Shown in pieces: positions 32,241 to 40,981 of a stretch of 64,000 nt of DNA. Made by a program: the position numbers and the translations under genes. The stretch comes from Nitrospira defluvii (lineage in GTDB: Bacteria; Nitrospirota; Nitrospiria; Nitrospirales; Nitrospiraceae): assembly GCF_905220995.1 (NCBI RefSeq), contig NZ_CAJNBJ010000005.1, positions 17,820 to 81,819 on the forward strand, read 5' to 3'. Within the stretch, counting starts at the first letter, position 1. Every line of letters starts with the position of its first letter. The notes below the pieces were generated by a model that searched no databases, was not told where the DNA came from, and saw only the letters and a list, made by a program, of their open reading frames with translations.

Positions 32241-32510
32241 AGTTTCACGCCGACACGCTCAAGTGAAGGCATAGGCATAGGACATGAGTTAGCCGACGAG
32301 AAGCGGAAGGAACACGGTGGACGCCGCCGCTGCGGGGGATTGCTGGTCCCGGAGCAACTGCCCGAAGTCTTGCTCGACACCGGTCCGGTCGAGGTCTGGG
32401 GCTGGCGTTGCGTGCAGTGCGGACATGTTGTGGACCCCGTTGCTCAGGCGCGGTGCGCAGAGCAGGCCCACGCGACTCGCCGATCTACGTCACCACGGCT
32501 GCCGCAATAG
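32226..32510 (+). CDS. Small zinc-ribbon-like protein
   Basis: A TTG at 32226 or an internal start opens this frame; the true start is unclear because the frame also carries the tail of the broken gene before it. The useful part is RRRCGGLLVPEQLPEVLLD, then WRCVQCGHVVDPVAQ, a C..C ribbon like that of the 7173 product. The function is unknown. Confidence 0.45.
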   Translation: MAKPASFTPTRSSEGIGIGHELADEKRKEHGGRRRCGGLLVPEQLPEVLLDTGPVEVWGWRCVQCGHVVDPVAQARCAEQAHATRRSTSPRLPQ

Positions 32511-32737
32511 TGGCAGACTGCTGGAGGGCTTATAAGGCTCATATGGAATGCGAATGTGCACCTCTTCGCTTCTGCGGCCTCTCTTTTTCGCTTCGCAGAC
32601 AAGCTGGAGCCAAAGGCTTCGGCGCTGCTGCTTGTGTATCGCGGCCAAGCGGCGGTCGTTCTCTCGGTCGAACCGGAGTGAGGCCGTCTTTTTAGACACG
32701 AGCTCGCAGCAAACAGCCGACAGCTCTGAGCGACTCG

Positions 32738-32947
32738 CTACGCGCTGCCCGCTGAGAGGTGGGGTGTATTTTCTAGGTCGGCAACCACCGCTTCGCATTC
32801 GACGCACCGGAGCGTGCTCGTAGGACGGTCCTCCGCGCCATGCAGGTGGTCGACGAGACGCTGCTGTGTGCAGGGTTGTTGAGTGACCTCGCCGCGAATC
32901 TTCCGACCGGGCTCGTGAGATTCTATCACCATAAGATGGATCTGCAT
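32738..32947 (-). CDS. Possible small Cys-x2-Cys protein
   Basis: A 69-residue frame begins MQIHLMVIESHEPGRKIRG and ends with LRCVECEAVVADLENTPHL. The C-x2-C near the end resembles the small zinc proteins in this window. No ribosome site is seen at 32947, and the flanking 200 bases on either side look noncoding, so this is a weak call. The stretch 32511-32737 holds nothing I recognise. Confidence 0.3.
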   Translation of the reverse strand: MQIHLMVIESHEPGRKIRGEVTQQPCTQQRLVDHLHGAEDRPTSTLRCVECEAVVADLENTPHLSAGSA

Positions 32948-33026
32948 TGTGCTTGAGTCTTCGGTGCGGTAAAAGGCCCCTCATAGCCCTGATCAATAGA
33001 GGCAAAGGGCTCTACCCTCACGGGGT

Positions 33027-33344
33027 TCAGGCTGTGCGGCCAGCGGCATAAGTCTTCTGCGCCGATGGTTCGGCTTCATGCCCGAGACCGCGTTCTTGTG
33101 GCGGGCCTTCCAATCGGGAAACGCGGATCGCTGTTCCGGCAATCTCGATTCCATCCATAGTCTGAATGAGCCGATGCGCATCGTTCGGATTCGAGACTTC
33201 GATGACGGCAGATCCGACCGACCGGCCCTGGGCGTTGACGACCAGCGCACTGCGGAGAAAGCCGGGACACCATGCGAAGAGGGTGGCCACATCCTGATGG
33301 GTCAGACATGAGGGCAGAAGATCGACTGCCAAGAGAGTAGACAT
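33027..33344 (-). CDS. RRM-like RNA-binding protein
   Basis: AAAGGAGG precedes ATG 33344, so the 105-residue form is preferred to the 113-residue one. The fold of an RNA recognition motif can be traced: strand LLAVDLLP, helix HQDVATLFAW, strand FLRSALVVN, strand GSAVIEVS (RNP1 position), helix NPNDAHRLIQTMDG and strand TAIRVSRLE. The aromatic residues of RNP1 are missing, so RNA binding would be altered. A short charged tail follows. Bacterial single-RRM proteins of this size may act as RNA chaperones. Confidence 0.7.
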   Translation of the reverse strand: MSTLLAVDLLPSCLTHQDVATLFAWCPGFLRSALVVNAQGRSVGSAVIEVSNPNDAHRLIQTMDGIEIAGTAIRVSRLEGPPQERGLGHEAEPSAQKTYAAGRTA

Positions 33345-34272
33345 CGGACGCCTCCTTTGGTGGGTCATACGTGCTGGCGAGGACTACGCGTCATAATGCA
33401 ATGTCGATACCGATCACGGGTAGCGCCGCGGAGGTCACGTCTCGCGGATTGTATAGATCTGCGCCTGGAACGGGCTGGCGAGCCAAGAACCCGCAGCCGG
33501 TCATGTCCTAGCCCGGCGAGTGCGATCAAGATCTTGTGCGGGTCGCAATCCGGAACAGTATGAAATGCCGTCCCTCCTGTTATGGGGTTTACGGGGCAGT
33601 CTGCGCCAGTAAGAAGTTCTTTAGAAGGACGAATTGGTCCACAGACGGGATAAAGAGATTATCCCTCACATCTAATTTCTTGGACAGGGAAGTCGCAGGA
33701 AGGAACAACAGAATAACGCAGTGCGCGGACACACGGGCATGGTGCATGAGCGCACAGAATTTGAAGGCATCTTGCTCAACATGATGCTTGTGACTGTTTC
33801 CAGAAGCCTGGGGCGTTTGTCGTCAGGCCGCACAGCATGGCTGACGCTTCCCTCCCCACAGAGTTGAACGCACGTCTTCAGCCTGGTGACGATCGTGCGC
33901 GTGCCACCTTGTTCTATCTGTTGTGCCCCAACCATTTCGCGCTCCCGCTGCAACCGGCATGCTTGCTGCACTGTCTTATTGCGACATCGCTGCAACGGTC
34001 CTGGGGGGAAACAAGAAGGACATACGAGGCCTATTTATGGGGCTCGTCCTCGATTTGAAGCTGCCGGCCACGCTGCTCCCGGCTTCGGCCTTGGGAGGAG
34101 GGACCGAACAATCGAGCTCTCTGGGGACGGGGAGCCCAGAAGCAGGACGGCTCAACGCCCATCACGGACAGACCGTCCTTCAACACGGAGCGGAGTCAGG
34201 CTGGCTGACGCAATGGAAACGATGCAAACGGGTACATTGTCAACAGATTGCTGAATGATCGGGAGGATGGAT
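33345..34272. other. Gene-poor region of about 900 bases
   Basis: Short frames exist here on both strands, but none has a good ribosome site plus a protein-like composition. No tRNA, CRISPR repeat or clear hairpin terminator is seen. It could hold an unannotated RNA, but nothing in the sequence proves it. Confidence 0.4.
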
Positions 34273-34899
34273 ATGGAACGAACCATGCGCGGACCACATC
34301 GATCTCATCGCGGCGCCGGAGCTCACCTAACTGCGCTGTGTGTCCTTGGGTATGTTCTGGCTGCATGCAATCACATCGTCCTGGAGCCGATTCCTGTTGT
34401 GCCGACAAACCAGCCATTGCCCTATTCGGCGCGAGTCGAGATCACCGAGGTGGGCGTCTATCTGGTGCAGCCCAGCGCGACCATGATCGCGGACCCTCGC
34501 CTCCAAAACTATGTGACCGGGCAACTGCCCTCTCTCGACCGAGCCAAACCTCAATGGGCGCAGGCCGTCCTCGACTACCTCGCCGCGCGCAAGACTTTCC
34601 GACAGGTTGTGAATGAGGTACCGGCCGATCTGGCCATGACGCTCAGGTTGTTCGTATACGTCGACCCGAGCGTGTCCTTCAAGTTCAATCACGTCTATGT
34701 CGCCAAGGTAGACGGTGTGCTGCGGGATCCTCGCAACGGCAGAGCGCTCAGTGAGTATGTCGGCAAGGGCAAAGCGATCGGCGCGGTGAGCCGAGGCGGG
34801 ATGGACGATGATCGAGAGCCGATCAACCAAGCCGTTCGTGCGGCTCTCAACGACTTGTTCGGGAAACTCGAAGGGGATAAACGGCTGGAACATTTGTAA
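34273..34899 (+). CDS. Lipoprotein of unknown function
   Basis: GGGAGG at 34259-34264 favours ATG 34273, giving 208 residues. The signal part ends with the lipobox VLAAC. The mature protein has mixed alpha/beta composition (YSARVEITEVGVYLVQPS, DLAMTLRLFVYVDPS, EPINQAVRAALNDLFGKLE). It is not recognised. A tandem Usp gene follows after 66 bases, possibly in the same transcript. Confidence 0.65.
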   Translation: MERTMRGPHRSHRGAGAHLTALCVLGYVLAACNHIVLEPIPVVPTNQPLPYSARVEITEVGVYLVQPSATMIADPRLQNYVTGQLPSLDRAKPQWAQAVLDYLAARKTFRQVVNEVPADLAMTLRLFVYVDPSVSFKFNHVYVAKVDGVLRDPRNGRALSEYVGKGKAIGAVSRGGMDDDREPINQAVRAALNDLFGKLEGDKRLEHL

Positions 34900-34965
34900 G
34901 AGGCGATGCGTCCGGATGATCCGTGGACGTGGGTGCCTCCTGTGCGACGAAGGGGGGGCGGTTCG

Positions 34966-35853
34966 ATGAAAACGAGTCCTTCGCTCCACGTGTTGTGGGC
35001 CACGGATGGGTCCCCCGCGTCCCGCATGGCGCTCGAACTGGTTCAGCACTTCCGCATGCCCGCAGCCTCGACCCTCAGGGTGTTGTCTGTGTCAGAATTT
35101 GGAGTGCCCTATCCCACAGGGCTGGCCGCACTGGAGCTGCCGGAGGATCGCGGGGAAGCGGTGCTAGAGAGCGTGAAGCGGGGGGTGGTGTCATCGGATT
35201 GGCAGGCTGTCCACTACGAATTGCTCCGTGGCCGCCCGGCCGAGACGATTCTCCTGGCGGCCAATCGACACCATGTCGATCTGGTCGTGGTCGGGGCGCA
35301 CGGACGCTCAGATATCCAACAATGTCAGTTGGGGAGCGTGTTGCGCCGGATCGTCTTGTATGCGTCCTGTCCCGTGCTGGTGGTCAAGCAGCCGGTTGCA
35401 GCGTTACGGCATGTCGTGATCGGCGTGGATGGCTCCCAGGAGGCGGAGGCCGCCGCTGAGTTTCTGCTTCGGCTCTCGTTGCCTGACAGCACGCGGGTCA
35501 CGGTCGCATCGGTGATACCCCCGCTGCCTTACGGGCAGGCGCCGATGATGGAGGACCACGCGGCACGGCTCCAACAGATTCATGGGCAGGTGGAGGAAGA
35601 AACACGGAAGAGCGTGACCCGCGTGGTGGAGAAGATCCGCGCACAGGCCTGTCTGGCCGACGGTACGGTAGTTTCCGGTCACCCGGCCCGTGAGTTGCTG
35701 AAGCTCATTGAGGCCGTGCAGCCTGATCTGGTGGTCGTGGGGTCTCGCGGGTTGACCGGCGACACGCGGTATCTCATGGGGAGCGTGTCCGACAGCGTCG
35801 TGCTGTATGCCCCCTGCGCGGTCCTGGTGTTCCGGCAGCAGGAACGGCAGTGA
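34966..35853 (+). CDS. Tandem universal stress protein
   Basis: From ATG 34966, behind a G-rich ribosome site, the protein has 295 residues and two UspA domains. The nucleotide loops read GAHGRSDIQQCQLGSVLR and GSRGLTGDTRYLMGSVSD. The first domain has SDIQQ in place of the usual small-residue loop, so its nucleotide binding may be weak. It is followed by the DUF2934 gene. Confidence 0.92.
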   Translation: MKTSPSLHVLWATDGSPASRMALELVQHFRMPAASTLRVLSVSEFGVPYPTGLAALELPEDRGEAVLESVKRGVVSSDWQAVHYELLRGRPAETILLAANRHHVDLVVVGAHGRSDIQQCQLGSVLRRIVLYASCPVLVVKQPVAALRHVVIGVDGSQEAEAAAEFLLRLSLPDSTRVTVASVIPPLPYGQAPMMEDHAARLQQIHGQVEEETRKSVTRVVEKIRAQACLADGTVVSGHPARELLKLIEAVQPDLVVVGSRGLTGDTRYLMGSVSDSVVLYAPCAVLVFRQQERQ

Positions 35854-35900
35854 CACGAGTCGAGTGAGAGCGAATTGATACTTGAGGAGGTGATGACGTG

Positions 35901-36161
35901 ATGGCCAAGGCAAACGTAACCAAGGACGTGAAGAATCCGAAGACAAACGCGACGCAACAGGGCGCCTTGCAGGCCCGTGCGACCCTTGCCGGAGGCGCGA
36001 TGGGAACAGCTATCGAGCTGCCGAACGGCATGAGGGACCGAATTGCGCAAAAAGCCCACGAGTTGTGGGAACAGCGCGGCTATCGAGAGGGCCATGATCT
36101 GGAGGATTGGCTTGAAGCCGAAGCGATCGTGATGGACGAGATCCACGAGGCCCGCGAGTGA
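35901..36161 (+). CDS. DUF2934 family protein
   Basis: GAGGAGGTG precedes ATG 35901 (GTG 35898 is an alternative). The 86-residue product has a disordered, Lys- and Ala-rich first half, then the DUF2934 helix pair RIAQKAHELWEQRGY and DLEDWLEAEAIV. The family is common in soil and water bacteria and has no known function. It lies between a Usp gene and a DUF2892 gene. Confidence 0.75.
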   Translation: MAKANVTKDVKNPKTNATQQGALQARATLAGGAMGTAIELPNGMRDRIAQKAHELWEQRGYREGHDLEDWLEAEAIVMDEIHEARE

Positions 36162-36238
36162 TCAGCCTGTCGCGGTTTCAGTAGAAGCGCCGTACATGGG
36201 AAGTCTGATCCATGGTCGGGATATGAGACGAAGCCATG

Positions 36239-36475
36239 ATGCGTAATGTCGGTGCCGTGGAACGAGGGAGCAGAGTTTTCGGAGGAGTAGCGCTGATGAC
36301 TCTGGGACTCACGCTTCCCATCCCGTTTTGGGCCGAGGAGGTGGCGGAGACGATCGGATTGCTCGCTGTGGTCACCGGCGCCGTGGGGTATTGTCCGGTG
36401 AAACATCTGTTCACGCGCTGGGGGCACGAACCAGGGGCATCAAGCCGGGGTGGCGGCACGGCGGAACGGGGGTGA
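36239..36475 (+). CDS. DUF2892-type small membrane protein
   Basis: ATG 36239 gives 78 residues: MRNVGAVERGSRVFGGVAL, a first membrane helix, then a second (TIGLLAVVTGAVGYCPVKHL). The RN.G..ER..R start and the G.CP signature are those of DUF2892 (YgaP-like) proteins. These often pair with rhodanese domains, which are absent here. The tail is Gly-rich. Confidence 0.7.
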   Translation: MRNVGAVERGSRVFGGVALMTLGLTLPIPFWAEEVAETIGLLAVVTGAVGYCPVKHLFTRWGHEPGASSRGGGTAERG

Positions 36476-36544
36476 CGGGTCCTCCCCTTCGGTGCGCCTG
36501 CAATGGGTGACGTGATCACCAGATTGACAGGCGAGGAGGAAGTG

Positions 36545-36910
36545 ATGCGCAAGAAGCTCGGTATCATCATAGCGGTGCTTACCGTCGTCCTAGCAAATTC
36601 ATGGGTCGCGGCCCAGGTCGGGCCGGGGCATCCTGACCGAGGCGAGGCGTTGTACAAGGAACATTGTCTGCGGTGCCACGGCAGGATGGGCGAGGGCGAT
36701 GGGCCGGACGCGCAAGGCCTGATCGTGCGGCCGGTGGATTTTCATACCGCACGGTCTCGCGCCAAGACCGACTTCGAACTCCTGATTGCCATCTCCAACG
36801 GCGTGCTATTCAGCCCGATGCATTCTTGGCGAGGCCGCATCGCCGACGAGGACATGGTGCATGTCATCGCGTATGTGCGGGCCCTGGCACCCGAGTACCC
36901 GCATTTGTGA
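36545..36910 (+). CDS. Periplasmic cytochrome c (class I)
   Basis: GAGGAGGAAG precedes ATG 36545, which is chosen over 36503. The product has 121 residues: a signal peptide (IIIAVLTVVLANSWVAA), one heme site CLRCH, and the distal Met probably in FSPMHSW. The pattern GEALYKEHCLRCHG fits small monoheme electron carriers. It stands before the NfeD operon, separated by 40 bases. Confidence 0.85.
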   Translation: MRKKLGIIIAVLTVVLANSWVAAQVGPGHPDRGEALYKEHCLRCHGRMGEGDGPDAQGLIVRPVDFHTARSRAKTDFELLIAISNGVLFSPMHSWRGRIADEDMVHVIAYVRALAPEYPHL

Positions 36911-36950
36911 AGGAGATGGTTGCCAATGACCCATCGGTGAGAACCTGAGA

Positions 36951-38366
36951 ATGGATAAGGGAGCGTCTGCAGTGAGAGCGATTGCGGGCAGAGGCTGGGC
37001 GATGCGATGGGGGCTGGCCCTCCTGTGGGTGCTCGCCCTGGTCATGCCAGGCGCGTCGTTCGCCGCGCTTGCACGGCCTGTGGTCTATGTGGTGCCGATA
37101 GAGGGCGTCATCGATCTGGGGCTCGCTCCTTTCGTCGAGCGTGTGTTGCAAGAGGCGACGGGCGTCGGTGCGGCAGCGGTCATTCTGGAGGTCGACACCT
37201 TCGGCGGACGAGTGGATGCGGCGGTGCTGATCCGAGATACCCTCTTGCGGGCCAAGGTGAAGACAGTCGCGTTCATCAACAAGCGCGCGATCTCGGCGGG
37301 CGCGCTGATCAGTCTGGCCACCGAAACAATCGTGATGGCCGATGGCGGCACGATTGGCGCCGCCACCCCGGTTCAGATCGGCTTGCCCGGCGCGCCGGCG
37401 CAGCCGGTCGAGGAGAAGACGGTCTCGTATATGCGGAAGGAATTTCGGGCGACTGCGGAGAGCCGTAAACGACCGCCGGAGTTGGCTGAAGCGATGGTGG
37501 ATGCGGATGTGGAGATTTCCGGCGTGATCGCGAAAGGGAAACTGCTGACGCTGACGACTGAAGAAGCATGGCAGCACAAGCTTGTCGACTTTCGCGCGGA
37601 CAACATGGAACGCGTACTTGAGTTGTTGGGACTGGCCGACGCGGAGCTTCGCCGCGCCTCGGAAACCTGGGCAGAATCGCTGGTGCGGATTTTTACGCAT
37701 CCGATTGTTAGCTCCATCCTGATCGCCGTCGGGATGCTCGGTATCATTGTGGAGATTCAGAGCCCCGGGTTCGGGGTGCCGGGCGTTGTCGGGCTGACGA
37801 GCCTCGCGCTGTTCTTGTGGGGCCATTGGTTGGTCCGTCTGGCGGGATGGGAAGAAGTGCTGCTCATCGGGATCGGGCTCATCCTGTTGGTGGTCGAAAT
37901 ATTTCTTCTGCCGGGCTTCGGACTATTCGGGGCGATAGGCATTGTGGCGCTGCTCGGGGGACTTGGACTGAGCCTCGTCGGGACAGGGGCGACTTGGGCC
38001 GTCGTCCTCTATGCGCTGGGGCAGGTGATCGTCGCCGTACTGTTGGCCGTCGTGCTGGCGCTCGCGCTGCTGCGAGTCCTTCCACGTCTGCCGTTCGGGC
38101 GGCGGCTGATCCTGGAAACTGAATTGCCGGCACAGGCCGGTTATGCCTCCGCGCTGGACACCGATCGCCGCTGGCTCGGTAAACGAGGGATCGCGGCCTC
38201 GACGCTGCGGCCGGCCGGGATCGCCCATTTCGACCACGAACGCGTGGATGTCATCACGGAAGGCGAATTCATCGAAGCCGGGGATCCCATCGAGGTGCTG
38301 CGAGTCGAGGGGAATCGCATCGTCGTTCGGCGCATCGATCAAGATCCTGAAAGGAGTGAGTCATGA
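36951..38366 (+). CDS. NfeD family membrane serine protease (long form)
   Basis: The 471-residue protein combines a ClpP-like protease domain (about 42-245), a membrane domain of four or five helices and a C-terminal OB-fold NfeD domain. The catalytic pair is visible: Ser115 in [10 protein letters not shown] and Lys156 in EEKTVSYM, a spacing like that of the archaeal stomatin-specific protease PH1510. The start is uncertain: ATG 36951, GTG 36972 with AAGGGAG, or ATG 37002 directly at the signal peptide. NfeD proteases cut and work with SPFH proteins, and floA overlaps its end by ATGA. Confidence 0.9.
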   Translation: MDKGASAVRAIAGRGWAMRWGLALLWVLALVMPGASFAALARPVVYVVPIEGVIDLGLAPFVERVLQEATGVGAAAVILEVDTFGGRVDAAVLIRDTLLRAKVKTVAFINKRAISAGALISLATETIVMADGGTIGAATPVQIGLPGAPAQPVEEKTVSYMRKEFRATAESRKRPPELAEAMVDADVEISGVIAKGKLLTLTTEEAWQHKLVDFRADNMERVLELLGLADAELRRASETWAESLVRIFTHPIVSSILIAVGMLGIIVEIQSPGFGVPGVVGLTSLALFLWGHWLVRLAGWEEVLLIGIGLILLVVEIFLLPGFGLFGAIGIVALLGGLGLSLVGTGATWAVVLYALGQVIVAVLLAVVLALALLRVLPRLPFGRRLILETELPAQAGYASALDTDRRWLGKRGIAASTLRPAGIAHFDHERVDVITEGEFIEAGDPIEVLRVEGNRIVVRRIDQDPERSES

Positions 38367-39355
38367 ATGGAGTCGAAACCGGCCTGTTGGGCATCCTGAC
38401 CACCTTGATACTGATCGTGTCGGGGACGGCGCTCCTGTTGTACCTGATCCCGCTCAGGTTGTGGATCGCCGCCTGGGCATCCGGTGCCTACGTCGGGCTG
38501 TTGACCCTGATCGGGATGCGTCTTCGGCGCGTGCCGCCCGGGACGGTGGTGACTGCGCGCATCAGCGCGGTGAAGGCAGGGCTCACCATCTCGCTCAACG
38601 ATCTAGAAGCCCACTATTTGGCGGGTGGCAACGTGGGAAACGTCGTCCTCGCGTTGATCTCCGCCGACAAGGCGAATATTGCGATGCCGTTCAAGCGGGC
38701 GGCGGCGATCGACTTGGCCGGGCGCGACGTGTTGGGAGCGGTCAAGATGTCGGTCCTCCCCAAGGTGATCGAAACGCCGCGGATCGCCGCGGTCGCCAAG
38801 GACGGCATTCAGCTCCATGCGATTTGCCGGGTCACGGTTCGCACGAATCTTGACCGGCTGGTCGGCGGCTCGGGAGAGGAGACGGTGCTGGCGCGGGTCG
38901 GCGAAGGGATCGTGAGCACGATTGGCTCGGCGGTGACCCACAAGGACGTGCTGGAGAATCCGGATCATATTTCCAAGCATGTGCTGAGCAAAGGCCTCGA
39001 TGCGGGAACGGCGTTTGAAATCCTGTCGATCGATATCGCCGATATTGATGTCGGCGAGAATATCGGCGCCAAACTGCAGATCGATCAAGCCAATGCTGAT
39101 AAGCAGATCGCGCAGGCGAGAGCTGAGCAACGGCGCGCCATGGCCGTGGCGCTGGAACAGGAGATGCGCGCGAAGGTGGTCGAGGCCGAGGCCGAAGTGC
39201 CAAAGGCCATGGCCGAGGCATTTCGCCAAGGGAACCTGGGGATCATGGATTATTACCGCATGAAGAACGTGCAGGCGGACACCTCCATGCGCGACGCCAT
39301 TGCGGGGACGGGCGAAGAGCCGCCAGCCGGTCCGAAGAAGGAGGATCGCCGATGA
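38363..39355 (+). CDS. floA: FloA-like flotillin (SPFH, UPF0365)
   Basis: The 330-residue protein has an N-terminal membrane hairpin (about 8-55) and then the FloA SPFH domain: [58 protein letters not shown] and the [20 protein letters not shown] coiled coil. It forms membrane microdomains that organise envelope proteins. It overlaps the NfeD protease before it and a small membrane protein after it, both by ATGA, so the three are translated as a unit. Confidence 0.94.
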   Translation: MNGVETGLLGILTTLILIVSGTALLLYLIPLRLWIAAWASGAYVGLLTLIGMRLRRVPPGTVVTARISAVKAGLTISLNDLEAHYLAGGNVGNVVLALISADKANIAMPFKRAAAIDLAGRDVLGAVKMSVLPKVIETPRIAAVAKDGIQLHAICRVTVRTNLDRLVGGSGEETVLARVGEGIVSTIGSAVTHKDVLENPDHISKHVLSKGLDAGTAFEILSIDIADIDVGENIGAKLQIDQANADKQIAQARAEQRRAMAVALEQEMRAKVVEAEAEVPKAMAEAFRQGNLGIMDYYRMKNVQADTSMRDAIAGTGEEPPAGPKKEDRR

Positions 39356-39696
39356 CTCCGGAACAATGGGTGATCGCTATGCTCCTGGTCCTGGCCCTGC
39401 TGGTGGAGTTCATACGCAGACTGAAAGGAACTGTTGAGGAAGCGCATGGTGATGAGGCCGAGGTGGTGAGCATTCCCGTGGCAATGAAAAAACGGATCCC
39501 CATCCGGGCATTGCGTGGCCCCATCGAATTGCCACGCGTTGTACGGCCTGCCATGGAAGCAGACCCTGCCGCGCGGCGCGAGCGCCCTCGCATCACCGCC
39601 AATGCGCGAGCCATGCGGCGCGGCATCGTGTTTATGGCGGTGCTCGGTCCCTGCCGTGGGCTTGAGCCACCAGATTGTTCGAATCGAATCGGATAA
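39352..39696 (+). CDS. Small membrane protein in the floA operon
   Basis: The 114-residue product overlaps floA by ATGA. One membrane helix opens it ([18 protein letters not shown]), and a basic, Arg-rich cytoplasmic part follows with no recognised domain. The C-terminal part ([12 protein letters not shown]) may be read-through. The position suggests an accessory factor of FloA or NfeD. Confidence 0.55.
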   Translation: MTPEQWVIAMLLVLALLVEFIRRLKGTVEEAHGDEAEVVSIPVAMKKRIPIRALRGPIELPRVVRPAMEADPAARRERPRITANARAMRRGIVFMAVLGPCRGLEPPDCSNRIG

Positions 39697-39711
39697 ACGG
39701 CGGAGGATCCT

Positions 39712-40071
39712 ATGACACCCTTGTTGCGCACGAGGCCGCTTCGCCTCGTTGGAACGTTGATCGCGCTCTACCTGTTCGCGTCGACCGGCTGCGCGCAGCC
39801 GGTCGTGATCGATATGGCCTCTTTCGATCCGGGGCAGGATCAGATGGCCATTGCCGGTTACTACCGAGACCAGGCCACCGACCTGCGGGAGAAGGCTGCT
39901 GCGCTTGCCGAGAGCGCCGTCCGGTATGAAGGTCTCTTCGGCCCGCAGTCGGACTGGGTCAGTGGAGCCCGGCAACTCTCGCAGTACTATGTCGCGGCGA
40001 GTCAGGAGCTGGAACATCGGGCTGACGCCCATGCGGAGGTCGCTCGAACGGGACGGTCACGGCGCCGGTGA
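39712..40071 (+). CDS. Small lipoprotein with helical body
   Basis: The 119-residue product has a signal peptide with lipobox FASTGC. The mature part is a helical hairpin rich in Ala, Glu and Arg (YYRDQATDLREKAAALAES, LSQYYVAASQELEHRADAH). It is not recognised. It lies 15 bases after the small membrane protein and about 50 bases before the prohibitin-like gene, so it belongs to the NfeD-FloA transcript. Confidence 0.65.
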   Translation: MTPLLRTRPLRLVGTLIALYLFASTGCAQPVVIDMASFDPGQDQMAIAGYYRDQATDLREKAAALAESAVRYEGLFGPQSDWVSGARQLSQYYVAASQELEHRADAHAEVARTGRSRRR

Positions 40072-40123
40072 CCAGCGAGAGCCTGCAGTTAGCAAAAGAG
40101 GAACGCCTTCAATAGGAGGACCT

Positions 40124-40981
40124 ATGAACCTCTCAACTATTTCACGTGCGATCGTGCTGATAATTCCGATTCTGTTGGTGTTGAACGGGTGCGGGAGAGT
40201 GGTCGATCCGGGGAAACGCGGTCTCCGCTGGCGCCCGTTGACCGAGGGCTTGATGAAGGAGCCGCTCCGGGACGGGTTCTATTGGCGCGCGCCGTGGAAC
40301 GACGTGTTCGAGTATGACGTCCGGTATCAGAGTTTTACCGAAAAAGTCGATGTCCTGACCGCCGACGATCTCTCGGTCACGGTGCAGGCGGCGATCACAA
40401 TGCGCCCGACTGCGGAGGAAATCTACTTTCTCGCTCAAGAGGTGGGGCACAACTGGTACCAGCAGCTCGTGCGGCCGCAGTTCCTGTCGGCGGTGCGGGG
40501 GGTCGTCGCCCAATATACGATGGTGACGCTCCCCGAGCGGAGCAGCGAAATCGGGAACAAGATCGAAGCGGTAATGGTCGAGTCGCTCAAAGGGCGGCAT
40601 CTCGACGTCTACAGTGTGGCCTTGTCCGAGATTGAATTTTCAAAGATGGTATTGCATGCCATCGAGCAGAAACAAGCGAAGGAACAGGAAAAGGAGCAAA
40701 AGGAATTTGAGCTGGTCATTGCGGAGCGCAATGCGGAGATCGCCCGGATCCACGCTAAAGGCGAGGGGGATTCGTTGCGGATTCGCGCTGAGGGGGAAGG
40801 GGAGAGCTTGCGCATCCGCGCCACCGGTCAATCCCAGGCGCAGGAGATCATCACGAAAACGCTCACGCCGGATTATCTCAAGTTCAAATTGTACGAGAGT
40901 CCCAACGCCAAAATGATCATTGTACCGGACAAGCTTGACGTACCGATTATTGTGAATCCGGGCGCCGATCGCCCGCGCTAA
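40124..40981 (+). CDS. Prohibitin-like SPFH protein with lipobox
   Basis: AGGAGG before ATG 40124 decides the start; 285 residues. The N-terminal helix ends with LVLNGC, a lipobox, so this SPFH protein may be lipid-anchored outside the cytoplasm, unlike classical prohibitins. The SPFH domain (PGKRGLRWRPLTEG, DGFYWRAPWNDVFEYDVR, VQAAITMRP) is followed by a Glu/Lys-rich coiled coil (EQKQAKEQEKEQKEFELV). The stop shares a base with the start of the efflux adaptor gene. Confidence 0.85.
   Translation: MNLSTISRAIVLIIPILLVLNGCGRVVDPGKRGLRWRPLTEGLMKEPLRDGFYWRAPWNDVFEYDVRYQSFTEKVDVLTADDLSVTVQAAITMRPTAEEIYFLAQEVGHNWYQQLVRPQFLSAVRGVVAQYTMVTLPERSSEIGNKIEAVMVESLKGRHLDVYSVALSEIEFSKMVLHAIEQKQAKEQEKEQKEFELVIAERNAEIARIHAKGEGDSLRIRAEGEGESLRIRATGQSQAQEIITKTLTPDYLKFKLYESPNAKMIIVPDKLDVPIIVNPGADRPR

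Noticed and set aside
32548..32823. 91-residue plus-strand frame
   Set aside because: Cys-, Arg- and Ser-rich translation typical of noncoding GC-rich DNA, no ribosome site.
33923..34258. Possible 111-residue protein
   Set aside because: No ribosome site, mixed low-complexity composition and no motif.
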